64,000 nucleotides of DNA from Janibacter alkaliphilus (GTDB lineage Bacteria; Actinomycetota; Actinomycetes; Actinomycetales; Dermatophilaceae). Of the stretch, positions 56,027 to 64,000 are shown one piece after another (the first letter of the stretch is position 1; each line of letters opens with the position of its first letter). Location: assembly GCF_013408565.1 (NCBI RefSeq), contig NZ_JACBZX010000001.1:124001-188000 (forward strand). Direction: 5' to 3'. A model generated the notes under the pieces. It searched no databases. It worked only from the letters and a program-made list of their open reading frames with translations, and had not been told where the DNA came from. Position numbers and translations under genes: made by a program.

Positions 56027-57384
56027 CCGAGCACCATGCCAGGGATGATCAGGGTGAGGGTGAGCACCAGCGGCCCGATGACGACCATCGACAGGCCCCA
56101 GACGCTGAGCAGCTTCGTCATCCGTGGCCGGTCGGCCTCCTCGGCGGCGGCGACGTAGGTGGCCCCGACGGTGGAGAAGGGCGAGACGTCGACGATCGAC
56201 GAGCAGACGCCGATGGCGCAGATCATCGCCCAGCCCGGGATCGAGCTGTCCCCGATGAGCGGCAGCGCCAGCGGCACCAGGGCCGCCAGCATCCCGGTGG
56301 TCGAGGCGAAGGCGGAGACGAGCCCGGCCACCGCGCACAGCAGGACCGCGGCCAGCAGCGGGGTGCCGATGGCCGCCGCGCTCTCGCCGAGCATGTCCAG
56401 GACGCCCATCTCGGTCAGCACCCCGACGTAGGTGATGATCCCGCCCACAAGCAGCACCGAGCCCCAGTCGATCCGGCTGGTGGCGCTCTTCCCGGCGTCC
56501 GGGTCGACGACGGCCAGCAGCGCGGCGAAGGCGAACCCGAGCACACCGATGTCTGGCTCGTGGCCGGTGATGCTGAGCACGACGACGGTGGCCACGAGGA
56601 GCACGATGGCGACGAGGGTGAGCAGCTGGACGCGGGTCAACGGGGCCGGCGCCTCGGTGTCGGCCCCGGTGTCGGCGTCCGACGGGACGACCAGCGAGGA
56701 CTGGCCGTAGCGGCTCAGCGGTCGGCCGGTCGGCGACCCGCCGGCAGCGGCCCCGGCGGGGACCACGGTCTCGGCCGCGGTGCCGGCCGCGACGGTCCCG
56801 CGACCGAAGAGGAGATAGGCGACCGCCAGCAGGATGAGGTTGGCGATGATCGCCACGGCCGCCAGCAGCAGCGGGCTCAGCTCGATCCCGGCGGCGTCCG
56901 CGGTGCCCCAGGTGATGATCCCGAAGAGGCTGGTGGGCATGAAGGCTCCGGCGCTCAGCCCGGTGCCCATCGCCAGGGCCATGAGCATCGGATCGAGGCC
57001 GCGGCGCGCGGCGACCGTCATCCCCACCGGCGCCACCACCAGGCCGCCCAGCGGGGCACCCATCGCCGAGATCATCGCCGTGAGCAGGAAGAAGACGAGC
57101 GGGTAGAGCCGGTCGCGTCCGCTGACCTTGGCGATGGTCGCGGCCACCACCCACTCGATGGTGCCGTTGCTGTGGGCGATGCCGAAGAAGTACGTGACCC
57201 CGACGAGCAGGACGAGGATGGACAGCGGGAAGCCGCCGATCACGTCCTCCAGGGCCATGTCCGCCAGGCTCAGACCCACCGCCGCGGCGAAGGGGAACAT
57301 GACGATCCCGATGTTGACGTTGCGGATCGCGCCGATGGCGAAGACCGCCACGAAGATCCCCAGCGCGACGAGCTGAGCGGTCAT
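56023..57384 (-). CDS. matC: Malonate/dicarboxylate carrier (MatC-like)
   Basis: A 453-residue membrane protein with about twelve hydrophobic segments and a central cytoplasmic Ala/Gly/Ser/Thr-rich loop (about 200-255). The N-terminal 150 residues match the MatC N-terminal family (AIRNVNIGIVMFPFAAAVGLSLA, GVTYFFGIAHSNGTIEW, GAPLGGLVVAPVG), and the C-terminal part has FSTVGATYVAA. It should import malonate or a related dicarboxylate. AAGGGAG precedes ATG 57384. Divergent from an IclR regulator. Confidence 0.85.
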   Translation of the reverse strand: MTAQLVALGIFVAVFAIGAIRNVNIGIVMFPFAAAVGLSLADMALEDVIGGFPLSILVLLVGVTYFFGIAHSNGTIEWVVAATIAKVSGRDRLYPLVFFLLTAMISAMGAPLGGLVVAPVGMTVAARRGLDPMLMALAMGTGLSAGAFMPTSLFGIITWGTADAAGIELSPLLLAAVAIIANLILLAVAYLLFGRGTVAAGTAAETVVPAGAAAGGSPTGRPLSRYGQSSLVVPSDADTGADTEAPAPLTRVQLLTLVAIVLLVATVVVLSITGHEPDIGVLGFAFAALLAVVDPDAGKSATSRIDWGSVLLVGGIITYVGVLTEMGVLDMLGESAAAIGTPLLAAVLLCAVAGLVSAFASTTGMLAALVPLALPLIGDSSIPGWAMICAIGVCSSIVDVSPFSTVGATYVAAAEEADRPRMTKLLSVWGLSMVVIGPLVLTLTLIIPGMVLG

Positions 57385-57429
57385 GGAGACTCCCTTGTCC
57401 CGGTTCGCTGATGCCGGTGCTGACATCAC

Positions 57430-57466
57430 GGTCCACCTGATGGCACAATGTGTCATCTATTGGACC
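57430..57466. promoter_or_regulatory. IclR-type operator, nested 37-bp dyad
   Basis: Inner half-sites ATGGCACA and TGTGTCAT flank a central A (7 of 8 pairs match); outer GGTCCA and TGGACC sit symmetrically 4 bp further out. It lies between matC and the IclR gene, ending 41 bp before the chosen regulator start. Confidence 0.75.
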
Positions 57467-57506
57467 GCGGGCGTACCGTAGTGCAGCCGTGGAAGGGGTG
57501 CAACGG

Positions 57507-58247
57507 GTGGCGACGACGAGCGTGCAGAACGCCTTCCTCGTGCTGGAGGCCGTGGCCGACCTGCAGCCGGCCGGGCTGACGGCGGTGGCGCGTGCGGTCG
57601 GGCTGCCCAAGAGCACCACCCAGCGCATGCTGCTGACCCTGGCCGAGGTGGGCTGGCTGCGGGCGACCGACGACTCCCCCACGCGGTGGGTGCTCACCTA
57701 CCGCGCGCTGCGCGTGGCCGGTCAGGTGGACGGTCGCCACGGTCTGCGCGAGACGGCGCTGCCCGAGATGAGCGCGCTGCAGCACGCCACCACCGAGACC
57801 GTCCACCTCACCGCACCCGACGGCGACCACCTCGTCCTCCTGGAGCGGCTGGACACCCCGCACCACCTGCGCGCCTTCCTCCCTCTGGGAGAACGCATCC
57901 CGTACCACGCATCGGCCACCGGGCAGGCCTACCTCGCCGCCAGCACCGACCTCGTCGTGGATCGTCTGACCGCGCGACCGTTGGACGCGCGCACGTCGGG
58001 CACGATCACCGACCCCGTGCTCCTGCGCGCCCGGCTCGAGGAGATCCGCGAGCGGGGGTGGTCGATCAACGTGGGCGGCCTCTCCAGCGGGATCACCGCT
58101 CTCGGCGCGGCGATCGTCGGCCACGACGGTCTCCCGCTCGGCGCGGTCTCCGTCTCCGGACCGAGCAGCCGGATCACCGCCGACCGCTTCGCCGACCTCG
58201 GGACGGCCGTGGCGCGCTCGGCCGCGCGGATCAGCGCGGGGCTCTGA
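57507..58247 (+). CDS. IclR-family transcriptional regulator
   Basis: A 246-residue regulator. The N-terminal winged helix covers about 1-60 (AFLVLEAVADLQPAGLTAVARAVGLPKSTTQRMLLTL), the ligand-binding GAF-like domain about 80-246 (LLERLDTPHHLRAFLPLGERIPYHASATGQAYLA, GALGAAIVGHD-type region). GTG 57507 was chosen because GGAAGGGG lies 8 nt upstream; in-frame GTGs at 57450 and 57489 are possible, but the first would overlap the operator. By context it controls matC-matB, probably in response to malonate. Confidence 0.88.
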   Translation: MATTSVQNAFLVLEAVADLQPAGLTAVARAVGLPKSTTQRMLLTLAEVGWLRATDDSPTRWVLTYRALRVAGQVDGRHGLRETALPEMSALQHATTETVHLTAPDGDHLVLLERLDTPHHLRAFLPLGERIPYHASATGQAYLAASTDLVVDRLTARPLDARTSGTITDPVLLRARLEEIRERGWSINVGGLSSGITALGAAIVGHDGLPLGAVSVSGPSSRITADRFADLGTAVARSAARISAGL

Positions 58248-58266
58248 GCGGGAGCGGCCGTGGGCG

Positions 58267-59565
58267 TCAGCCCTCCGCGGAGATCCGGTCGAGCACGACG
58301 GTGCGGCGGGCAGGAGCCTGGTCGCCGATGCTCCAGGCCCCGGCGAGCGCCTCCCGGGCCCGCGCGAACCGCTCCGGGGTGTCGGTGTGCAGGGTGAGCA
58401 GCGGCTGACCGGCCCGGACCGGCTCGCCGACCACCGCGTGCAGCTCGACCCCGGCCCCGGCCTGCACCGGGTCCTCCTTGCGCGCCCGACCGGCGCCGAG
58501 GCGCCAGGCGGCCACGCCCACGGCGAAGGCGTCCATCGCGGTCAGCACGCCGTCGGCCTCCGCGGTGAGCACCTCCCGCTCCCGGGCCACCGGCAGCGCC
58601 GCGTCCGGGTCGCCGCCCTGGGCGGCGATCATCCGCCGCCACACGTCCATCGCCCGGCCGTCGCCGAGCGCGGCGGCGACCTCGTCGCGGGCCACCTCGC
58701 GGCCGGCCGCGGCGAGCATCTCGTGGGCCAGGGCCACGGTGAGCTCGACGACGTCCTCCGGGCCGCCACCGGCGAGCACCTCGACGGACTCGCGCACCTC
58801 CAGCGCGTTGCCGGCGGTGCGTCCGAGCGGGGTGGACATGTCGGTGAGCAGGGCGACCGTCGAGACCCCGGCGTCGGTGCCGAGATCGACCATGGTCCGG
58901 GCCAGCTCGGTGGCGTCCTCACGGGTCTTCATGAAGGCCCCGGAGCCGACCTTGACGTCGAGCATGAGCGCACCGGTGCCCTCGGCGATCTTCTTGCTCA
59001 TGATCGAGGAGGCGATCAGCGGCACCGCCTCGACGGTCCCGGTGACGTCGCGCAGCGCGTAGAGCTTCTTGTCCGCCGGGGCCAGCCCGGAGCCGGCGGC
59101 GCAGATCACCGCGCCGACCTCCCCCAGCTGGCGCATCATCGCGGCGTTGCTCAGGTCGGCCCGCCAGCCGGGCACGGCCTCGAGCTTGTCCAGGGTCCCG
59201 CCGGTGTGCCCCAGGCCCCTGCCGGAGAGCTGCGGCACGGCCACCCCGAAGGCGGCGACCAGCGGGGCCAGCGGCAGGGTGATCTTGTCGCCGACGCCGC
59301 CGGTGGAGTGCTTGTCCGCGGTCGGGCGGGACAGCGCGGAGAAGTCCATCCGCTCGCCGCTGGCGATCATCGCCGCGGTCCACCGGGAGATCTCCGCCCG
59401 GGTCATCCCGTTGAGCAGGATGGCCATCGCCAGCGCCGACATCTGCTCCTCGGCGACCGCCCCGCGGGTGTAGGCGTCGATCACCCAGTCGATCTGGGCG
59501 TCGGCGAGGCCGGTGCCGTCCCGCTTGGCCCGGATGATGTCGACGGCGTCGTGCGCCTCGCTCAC
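58267..59565 (-). CDS. deoA: Thymidine phosphorylase
   Basis: A 432-residue pyrimidine nucleoside phosphorylase. Family signature SGRGLGHTGGTLDKLEAVPG, phosphate-binding KHSTGGVGDKITLPLAPLVAAFGV, and metal/substrate LMLDVKVGSGAFMK. It splits thymidine or deoxyuridine to base and deoxyribose 1-phosphate, feeding deoC through a mutase. The GTG start overlaps the cdd stop (GTGA). Last gene of the nucleoside uptake operon. Confidence 0.94.
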   Translation of the reverse strand: MSEAHDAVDIIRAKRDGTGLADAQIDWVIDAYTRGAVAEEQMSALAMAILLNGMTRAEISRWTAAMIASGERMDFSALSRPTADKHSTGGVGDKITLPLAPLVAAFGVAVPQLSGRGLGHTGGTLDKLEAVPGWRADLSNAAMMRQLGEVGAVICAAGSGLAPADKKLYALRDVTGTVEAVPLIASSIMSKKIAEGTGALMLDVKVGSGAFMKTREDATELARTMVDLGTDAGVSTVALLTDMSTPLGRTAGNALEVRESVEVLAGGGPEDVVELTVALAHEMLAAAGREVARDEVAAALGDGRAMDVWRRMIAAQGGDPDAALPVAREREVLTAEADGVLTAMDAFAVGVAAWRLGAGRARKEDPVQAGAGVELHAVVGEPVRAGQPLLTLHTDTPERFARAREALAGAWSIGDQAPARRTVVLDRISAEG

Positions 59566-60020
59566 GCCTCCCCCTTCGCTGCCGTGTCCTGGCCGGCGAC
59601 CGGCTCGGAGCCGAGTGCCGTGGCGTCGAAGGCCTGCGGCAGCACCTGGTCCAGGCCCTGCTCGCCGGCCGGTGTCTGGATCCGGCAGTCGGCGCCGCCG
59701 TGCTCCCACAGCAGCTGGCGGCAGCGGCCGCAGGGCATGATCGTGCGGCCGGAGCCGTCGACGCACCACACCGCGACCAGCCGCCCACCGCCACCGCGGT
59801 GCAGCTCGCTGACCAGGCCGCACTCGGCGCACAGCCCCACCCCGTAGGCGGCGTTCTCGACGTTGCAGCCGGAGATCGTGCGGCCGTCGTCGACCAGCGC
59901 CGCCACCCCGACCGGGTAGCCGGAGTAGGGGGCGTAGGCGGTGCCCATCGCCTCGACGGCGAGGGCGTGCAGCCGCTGCCAGCCCGCCTCGTCGAGCGCG
60001 TCGAGCGCGGCGGGTGCCAC
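59562..60020 (-). CDS. cdd: Cytidine deaminase
   Basis: A 152-residue zinc deaminase. Zinc ligands and catalytic Glu are in CNVENAAYGVGLCAEC (NVENA, CAE) and MPCGRCRQLL (PCGxCRQ). It converts cytidine and deoxycytidine to uridine forms for deoA. The last 20 residues (GSEPVAGQDTAAKGEA) are a short extension. It follows the permease gene by one base. Confidence 0.94.
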   Translation of the reverse strand: MAPAALDALDEAGWQRLHALAVEAMGTAYAPYSGYPVGVAALVDDGRTISGCNVENAAYGVGLCAECGLVSELHRGGGGRLVAVWCVDGSGRTIMPCGRCRQLLWEHGGADCRIQTPAGEQGLDQVLPQAFDATALGSEPVAGQDTAAKGEA

Positions 60021-60021
60021 G

Positions 60022-61287
60022 TCAGTTCCCTTCGCCGCGGCGGTAGACCTTGCCCACGGCCGCGGGTGGTCGCAGCCGTTGGCTGGCCAGGGCGAGCACG
60101 AGCAGCGTGGTCAGGTGCGGGGCGAAGTTGGTGACGTCGGCGACGACGGTGTCGGTGAGCAGCCAGAGCAGCCCGACGAGCACGCCGGCGGCGATGGCGA
60201 CGCCGCCCTGCAGGGCGCGCCCGTTGCGGACCACCTGCCAGACGCCGATGACCACCAGGAGCAGCGCGATGAGCAGCAGCAGGGCGTGCAGCCCGGCCCC
60301 GCCGCCCCGCAGCTGCAGCGCGTCCATGTACCCGAAGAGCCCCGAGCCCATGAGCAGCCCGCCGGGGCGCCAGTTGCCGAAGATCATCGCCGCCAGACCG
60401 ATGTAGCCGCGCCCGTCGACCTGGGACTCGCGGTAGATGTTCGAGGCGACCATCGCCAGGAAGCCGCCGCCGAGACCGGCCAGCGCACCGGAGATGGTCA
60501 CCGCGACGTACTTGTAGAGGTAGACGTTGACGCCGAGGGTCTCCGCCGCGACCGGGGACTCGCCGCAGGCGCGGATGCGCAGGCCGAAGGGGGTGCGCCA
60601 GAGCACGAGGTAGGTGCCGACGATGAGCAGCAGCCCGATGACGGTGAGCACCGAGAGCCCGCCGGTCAGCGCCCGGAGCAGGGCCGCGGCGTCGGAGACG
60701 ACGAACCAGCCCTGCGACTCCACGTCGGCCAGCGGCTCGTTGATGAAGGGCACCTCGAGCTTGGGCAGCGCGGGCAGCGGCGGCGACTGCACGTCGCTGC
60801 CGCCCTCGAGCTCGCCGAAGAAGCGCGCCGCGAGATAGCTGGCCACGCCGAGGGAGACGATGTTCAGCGCGACGCCGGAGACGATGTGGTCGACGCCGAA
60901 GGTGACCGTGGCCAGGGCGTGCACCAGCCCGCCGAGGGCGCCGCACACGATCGCGCCGACCACCCCCGTCCACGGGCCGCCGTTGAGCGCGCCGAAGGCG
61001 GCCCCCCAGGTCCCGAGGATCATCATCCCTTCGAGCCCGATGTTGATCACCCCGGCCCGCTCGGCCCACAGCCCGCCGAGACCGGCGAAGGCGATCGGCA
61101 TGGCCGCGGCCAGCGCGGCGCTGAGCGTGCCGGAGGAGGCGATGTCGCCGCGTCCGGTGATGAGCCGGATCGACGAGAGCAGCACGATGGCCGCGGCGAT
61201 GCCGAGCAGCCACACCCACAGCGGGGCGCGGCGCCGACGGGCGGCCGGGGCGGCGGTGCTGGCGCCGACCTGCAGGTCGCTGCTCAT
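60022..61287 (-). CDS. Nucleoside ABC transporter permease (BMP-type system, second subunit)
   Basis: A 421-residue permease of the branched-chain/ribose-like family with about ten membrane segments. ERAGVINIGLEGMMILG is the family signature, and RIRACGESPVAAETLGVNV is the ATPase-coupling loop. C-terminal hydrophobic segments extend beyond the core. With the upstream permease and ATPase it resembles BmpA-type nucleoside importers, which the adjoining cdd and deoA genes support. Overlaps the upstream permease by ATGA. Confidence 0.88.
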   Translation of the reverse strand: MSSDLQVGASTAAPAARRRRAPLWVWLLGIAAAIVLLSSIRLITGRGDIASSGTLSAALAAAMPIAFAGLGGLWAERAGVINIGLEGMMILGTWGAAFGALNGGPWTGVVGAIVCGALGGLVHALATVTFGVDHIVSGVALNIVSLGVASYLAARFFGELEGGSDVQSPPLPALPKLEVPFINEPLADVESQGWFVVSDAAALLRALTGGLSVLTVIGLLLIVGTYLVLWRTPFGLRIRACGESPVAAETLGVNVYLYKYVAVTISGALAGLGGGFLAMVASNIYRESQVDGRGYIGLAAMIFGNWRPGGLLMGSGLFGYMDALQLRGGGAGLHALLLLIALLLVVIGVWQVVRNGRALQGGVAIAAGVLVGLLWLLTDTVVADVTNFAPHLTTLLVLALASQRLRPPAAVGKVYRRGEGN

Positions 61288-62387
61288 GCCGAGGCTCCTT
61301 CGGTCGCGGCGGGGGCGTCGAGCTCGGCGGCCACCTGCCGCTGCTCCATCCGCTGCTCGATCCGGCGGACCACCTCGTAGGCGACGACGACGGCGAGCAG
61401 GATGGTGCCCTGGATGATGTAGACCAGCGCCGGCGAGACGTCCGCCTGCAGCTGCAGCCCGTCGCTGGCCTTCTCCAGCCAGGACCACAGCAGCGCGGCG
61501 AAGGCGATGCCGACCGGGTGGTTGCGGCCGAGCAGGGCCACCCCGATGCCGACGAAGCCGACCCCGTCCTGGAAGTTCGCGCCGTAGGCGTGGTCCAGGC
61601 CGAAGAAGGCCGGCATCCCGATCAGCCCGGCGACGGCTCCGGAGGCCAGCATGGCGATGAGCACCATCCGCTTGACCTTGACCCCGCTGGCCACGGCGGC
61701 GGTCTCGGACTCGCCGGTGGCCCGCAGGTCGAAGCCGAAGCGGGTCTTGTTGATGACGAACCAGTAGGCGAGGCCGACGACGACCGCCAGCAGCAGGAGC
61801 GTGTAGACGCGCACCGGGGTGTCCGGCACCAGCGCCAGACCGTCGAGCTGGCTGGACTCGGGGATCTCGGTGGTGCTGCGGGCGTTGCTGCCCTCGGCGC
61901 GCGAGCCCCAGCTGCGCAGCCCCCAGGCGACCAGGCCCGCGGAGATGGTGTTGAGCATGATCGTCGAGATGACCTCGGAGACCCCGCGGGTCACCTTCAG
62001 CCAGCCGGCGATGCCGGCCCACACGGCGCCGACGGCCATCGCCACGAGCAGCGCGAGGATGACGTTGAGCGGGCCGGGCAGCCAGGCGTGGCCGGCGACC
62101 AGCGCGGCGGCGAAGGTGGCGATCCGGTACTGCCCGTCGACACCGATGTTGAAGAGCTTCATCTTGAAGCCGATGGCCACCGCGACGGCCGCGATGTAGT
62201 AGGTGACCGCGCTGTTGACGATGTTGACCATCGTCCGCGGCCGGGGCTCGGTGAGCAGGGTCTGCCAGACCAGGCCGACCGGGTCGCCGACGGCCACCAG
62301 CACCAGGCTGGTGATGATGAAGGCGACGACGATCGCCAGCGCCGGCGCGGCCAGGGTCAGGCCCAGGCGCCGCAGGTTGAGGGTCAT
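61284..62387 (-). CDS. Nucleoside ABC transporter permease (BMP-type system, first subunit)
   Basis: A 367-residue permease with about nine membrane segments. KLFNIGVDGQYRIATFAAALVAG is the conserved motif and LRATGESETAAVASGVKVKR the coupling loop. It heterodimerises with the following gene product. Overlaps the ATPase stop by ATGA. Confidence 0.88.
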   Translation of the reverse strand: MTLNLRRLGLTLAAPALAIVVAFIITSLVLVAVGDPVGLVWQTLLTEPRPRTMVNIVNSAVTYYIAAVAVAIGFKMKLFNIGVDGQYRIATFAAALVAGHAWLPGPLNVILALLVAMAVGAVWAGIAGWLKVTRGVSEVISTIMLNTISAGLVAWGLRSWGSRAEGSNARSTTEIPESSQLDGLALVPDTPVRVYTLLLLAVVVGLAYWFVINKTRFGFDLRATGESETAAVASGVKVKRMVLIAMLASGAVAGLIGMPAFFGLDHAYGANFQDGVGFVGIGVALLGRNHPVGIAFAALLWSWLEKASDGLQLQADVSPALVYIIQGTILLAVVVAYEVVRRIEQRMEQRQVAAELDAPAATEGASA

Positions 62388-63979
62388 GACGCGTCCTTCC
62401 CGGCGCCGGTCATCGCGCTGCCGAGCTCCTGGCTGGTCACCGTGTCCGGGTCGAACTCGCCGGTGATCCGGCCCCGCAGGATGACCTTGATGGTGTCGCT
62501 GAGCCCGATGAGCTCCTCGAGGTCGGCGCTGATCAGCAGCACCGCCAGGCCCTCGCGTCGGGCCTCGCGGATCTGGTCCCAGATCGCCGCCTGCGCCCCG
62601 ACGTCGACGCCGCGGGTGGGATGGGCGGCGACGAGGACGGTGGGCTGGTGGCTCATCTCGCGGCCGACGATGAGCTTCTGCTGGTTGCCTCCGGAGAGCG
62701 AGCCGGCGGTGACGTGGATGCTCGGGGTGCGCACGTCGTACTCGCGCACGATGCGCTCGGTGTCCGCCTTCGCCGGTCCGGCGGTGATCATGCCGTGGCC
62801 GGCGTTGGGGGCCTGGGTCTGGTGCCCGAGCACCCGGTTCTCCCACAGCGGGGCGTCCAGCAGCAGGCCGTGCCGGTGCCGGTCCTCGGGGATGTAGCCG
62901 ACCCCGGCCTCGCGGATCGCCCGCACGCTCCAGGAGGAGACGTCCTGGCCCTCGAGCTCGACGCTGCCGCGGCTGGCCGGGCGCATGCCCATGAGCACCT
63001 CGACGAGCTCGGCCTGCCCGTTGCCCTCGACGCCGGCGATGCCCAGCACCTCGCCGGCCCGGATGGTCAGGTCGACGTCGTCGAGCAGGTCGCGGCGGCT
63101 GCCGGCTCCCCCGGCCAGGGTGACGCCACGGACCTGCAGCACCACCCGGTCGGTGACCGTGGACTCCTCGGTGGCCGGCGTGGGGAGCTCGCTGCCGACC
63201 ATGAGCTCGGCCAGCTGGTGCGCGGTGACCTCCGCCGGGTCGACCGTGTCGACCGTGCTGCCGCGACGGATGACGGTGACCGCGTCGGCGACGGAGAGCA
63301 CCTCGTCGAGCTTGTGCGAGATGAAGATGACGGTCAGGCCCTCGGCCTTGAGGCCGCGCAGGTTCTCGAAGAGCTCGTCGACCTCCTGCGGGACGAGCAC
63401 CGCGGTCGGCTCGTCGAGGATGATCGTGCGGGCGCCGCGGTAGAGGACCTTGAGGATCTCCACCCGCTGCCTGGCGCCCACCCCGAGCTCGCCCACCAGG
63501 GTGCCCGGCTCGATGTCCAGCCCGTAGGCCTGCGAGAGCCGGTCGATCTCGGCCCGCGCGCCGCCGCCGATGCCGTGCATGCCCTCGGCGCCGAGCACGA
63601 CGTTCTCGGCGACGGTGAGGTTGTCGGCGAGCATGAAGTGCTGGAAGACCATGCCGATCCCCTGCCGGATCGCATCGGCCGGGGAGCGCATCTCGACGGC
63701 CGAGCCGTCCACCTCGATGGTGCCCTCGTCGGGTCGCTGGACCCCGTAGAGGATCTTCATGAGGGTGGACTTGCCGGCGCCGTTCTCGCCGACGATGGCG
63801 TGCACGCTGCCGCGCGCCGCGGAGAAGGTGACGTCCTTGTTGGCGACGACCCCGGGGAAGCGCTTGGTGATGCCCTCGACCCGCACCGCGGGGACAGCGT
63901 CACCCGCGCTCGGGGACGGGGTGCTGGCTGCCGTGCTGATGTCGGCCTCCTCGTGGTGCGGGCAGGGCCCGGGGCGCAC
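62384..63979 (-). CDS. Nucleoside ABC transporter ATP-binding protein (duplicated ATPase)
   Basis: Two ABC cassettes in one chain of about 518-531 residues. The first has Walker A GENGAGKSTLMK, the divergent signature LGVGARQRVE and Walker B TIILDEPTAVL. The second has a degenerate P-loop GVEGNGQAELVE, signature LSGGNQQKLIVG and VLVAAHPTRGVD. This asymmetry is normal for ribose/nucleoside-type importers. The start is uncertain: GTG 63979 opens the frame but has no ribosome binding site, whereas GAGGAGG (63946-63952) lies 5 nt before an in-frame ATC at 63938-63940. The substrate-binding lipoprotein would be outside the window. Confidence 0.88.
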   Translation of the reverse strand: MRPGPCPHHEEADISTAASTPSPSAGDAVPAVRVEGITKRFPGVVANKDVTFSAARGSVHAIVGENGAGKSTLMKILYGVQRPDEGTIEVDGSAVEMRSPADAIRQGIGMVFQHFMLADNLTVAENVVLGAEGMHGIGGGARAEIDRLSQAYGLDIEPGTLVGELGVGARQRVEILKVLYRGARTIILDEPTAVLVPQEVDELFENLRGLKAEGLTVIFISHKLDEVLSVADAVTVIRRGSTVDTVDPAEVTAHQLAELMVGSELPTPATEESTVTDRVVLQVRGVTLAGGAGSRRDLLDDVDLTIRAGEVLGIAGVEGNGQAELVEVLMGMRPASRGSVELEGQDVSSWSVRAIREAGVGYIPEDRHRHGLLLDAPLWENRVLGHQTQAPNAGHGMITAGPAKADTERIVREYDVRTPSIHVTAGSLSGGNQQKLIVGREMSHQPTVLVAAHPTRGVDVGAQAAIWDQIREARREGLAVLLISADLEELIGLSDTIKVILRGRITGEFDPDTVTSQELGSAMTGAGKDAS

Positions 63980-63989
63980 CGGGCAGGGG

Positions 63990-63995
63990 TGAGAC
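63990..63995 (-). promoter_or_regulatory. Candidate -10 element of the nucleoside transporter operon
   Basis: TAGTCT on the minus strand at the window's right edge. It is too far from GTG 63979 (12 nt gap) to be leaderless and would give a leader that includes GAGGAGG. Confidence 0.35.
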
Positions 63996-64000
63996 TAGCG

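Noticed and set aside
54611..57697. One giant minus-strand protein of about 1000 residues
   Set aside because: The upstream two thirds is a shifted frame of matC; the ligase begins at ATG 56026, which overlaps the matC stop.

Overview
The window is high-GC actinobacterial chromosome, most likely from Micrococcales (an Intrasporangiaceae- or Ornithinimicrobium-type organism). Evidence: pervasive GTG starts, stop/start overlaps of the GTGA/ATGA type, an AccD/AccE/AccA acyl-CoA carboxylase, an LpdA-type quinone reductase, a 10-methyl fatty-acid gene pair and a DtxR/IdeR-type iron box. No rRNA, tRNA, CRISPR array or classical insertion sequence was seen. The genus is inference.

Backbone. Thirteen genes (purK, a GtrA gene, birA, accD, accE, maf, accA, lpdA, a purine nucleoside phosphorylase, a phosphohexomutase, add, deoA, cdd) occur in the order and on the strands I know from Mycobacterium tuberculosis Rv3276c to Rv3315c. 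Gene blocks sit between these anchors: (i) accE to maf (6.8-18.9 kb): a nuclease-like AbiEi/DUF559-type gene, MOSC protein, DUF885 peptidase, duplicated-domain lipoprotein, secreted lipase, antiporter with a zinc finger, and an iron-siderophore ABC operon; (ii) maf to accA (19.6-44.4 kb): acyl-CoA ligase, double TetR, beta-oxidation operon, MerR-linked acyl-CoA dehydrogenase/carboxyltransferase pair, a second AbiEi/DUF559-type gene inside palindrome arrays, methyltransferase, sugar kinase, tag, MoxR/VWA pair, tmsA-tmsB, a two-component system fused to a membrane protein, and an aldo/keto reductase; (iii) a short M23 peptidase insert; (iv) a malonate matC-matB-IclR block between add and deoA. 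The right end is a nucleoside salvage operon: BMP-type ABC transporter, cdd, deoA.

Physiology. Fatty-acid and acyl-CoA metabolism dominates: biotin-dependent carboxylation (birA, accD, accE, accA, an extra carboxyltransferase), two acyl-CoA dehydrogenases, thiolase, hydratase/dehydrogenase, acyl-CoA ligases and membrane-lipid methylation. Nucleoside uptake and breakdown (ABC transporter, cdd, deoA, deoC, nucleoside phosphorylase, phosphomutase, add) is the second theme. Many genes carry a TANNNT -10-like hexamer 6-8 nt before the start codon, which implies widespread leaderless transcription.

Most unusual structure. Both AbiEi/DUF559-type genes are bracketed by different families of short palindromic repeats. 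The gene at 6869-7783 lies between two nearly identical 47-bp elements (12-bp arms, 23-nt loop), and its stop codon is inside one of them. The gene at 30902-31831 lies between two arrays of five units built on TGCCCGGGCA, the arrays in opposite orientation. Both families have orphan copies elsewhere in the window, and a third unrelated 46-bp palindrome stands alone at 47695-47740. I propose this as a REP-like system in which a nuclease-fold protein is paired with its own private palindrome; the pairing is seen in sequence, the mechanism is hypothesis.
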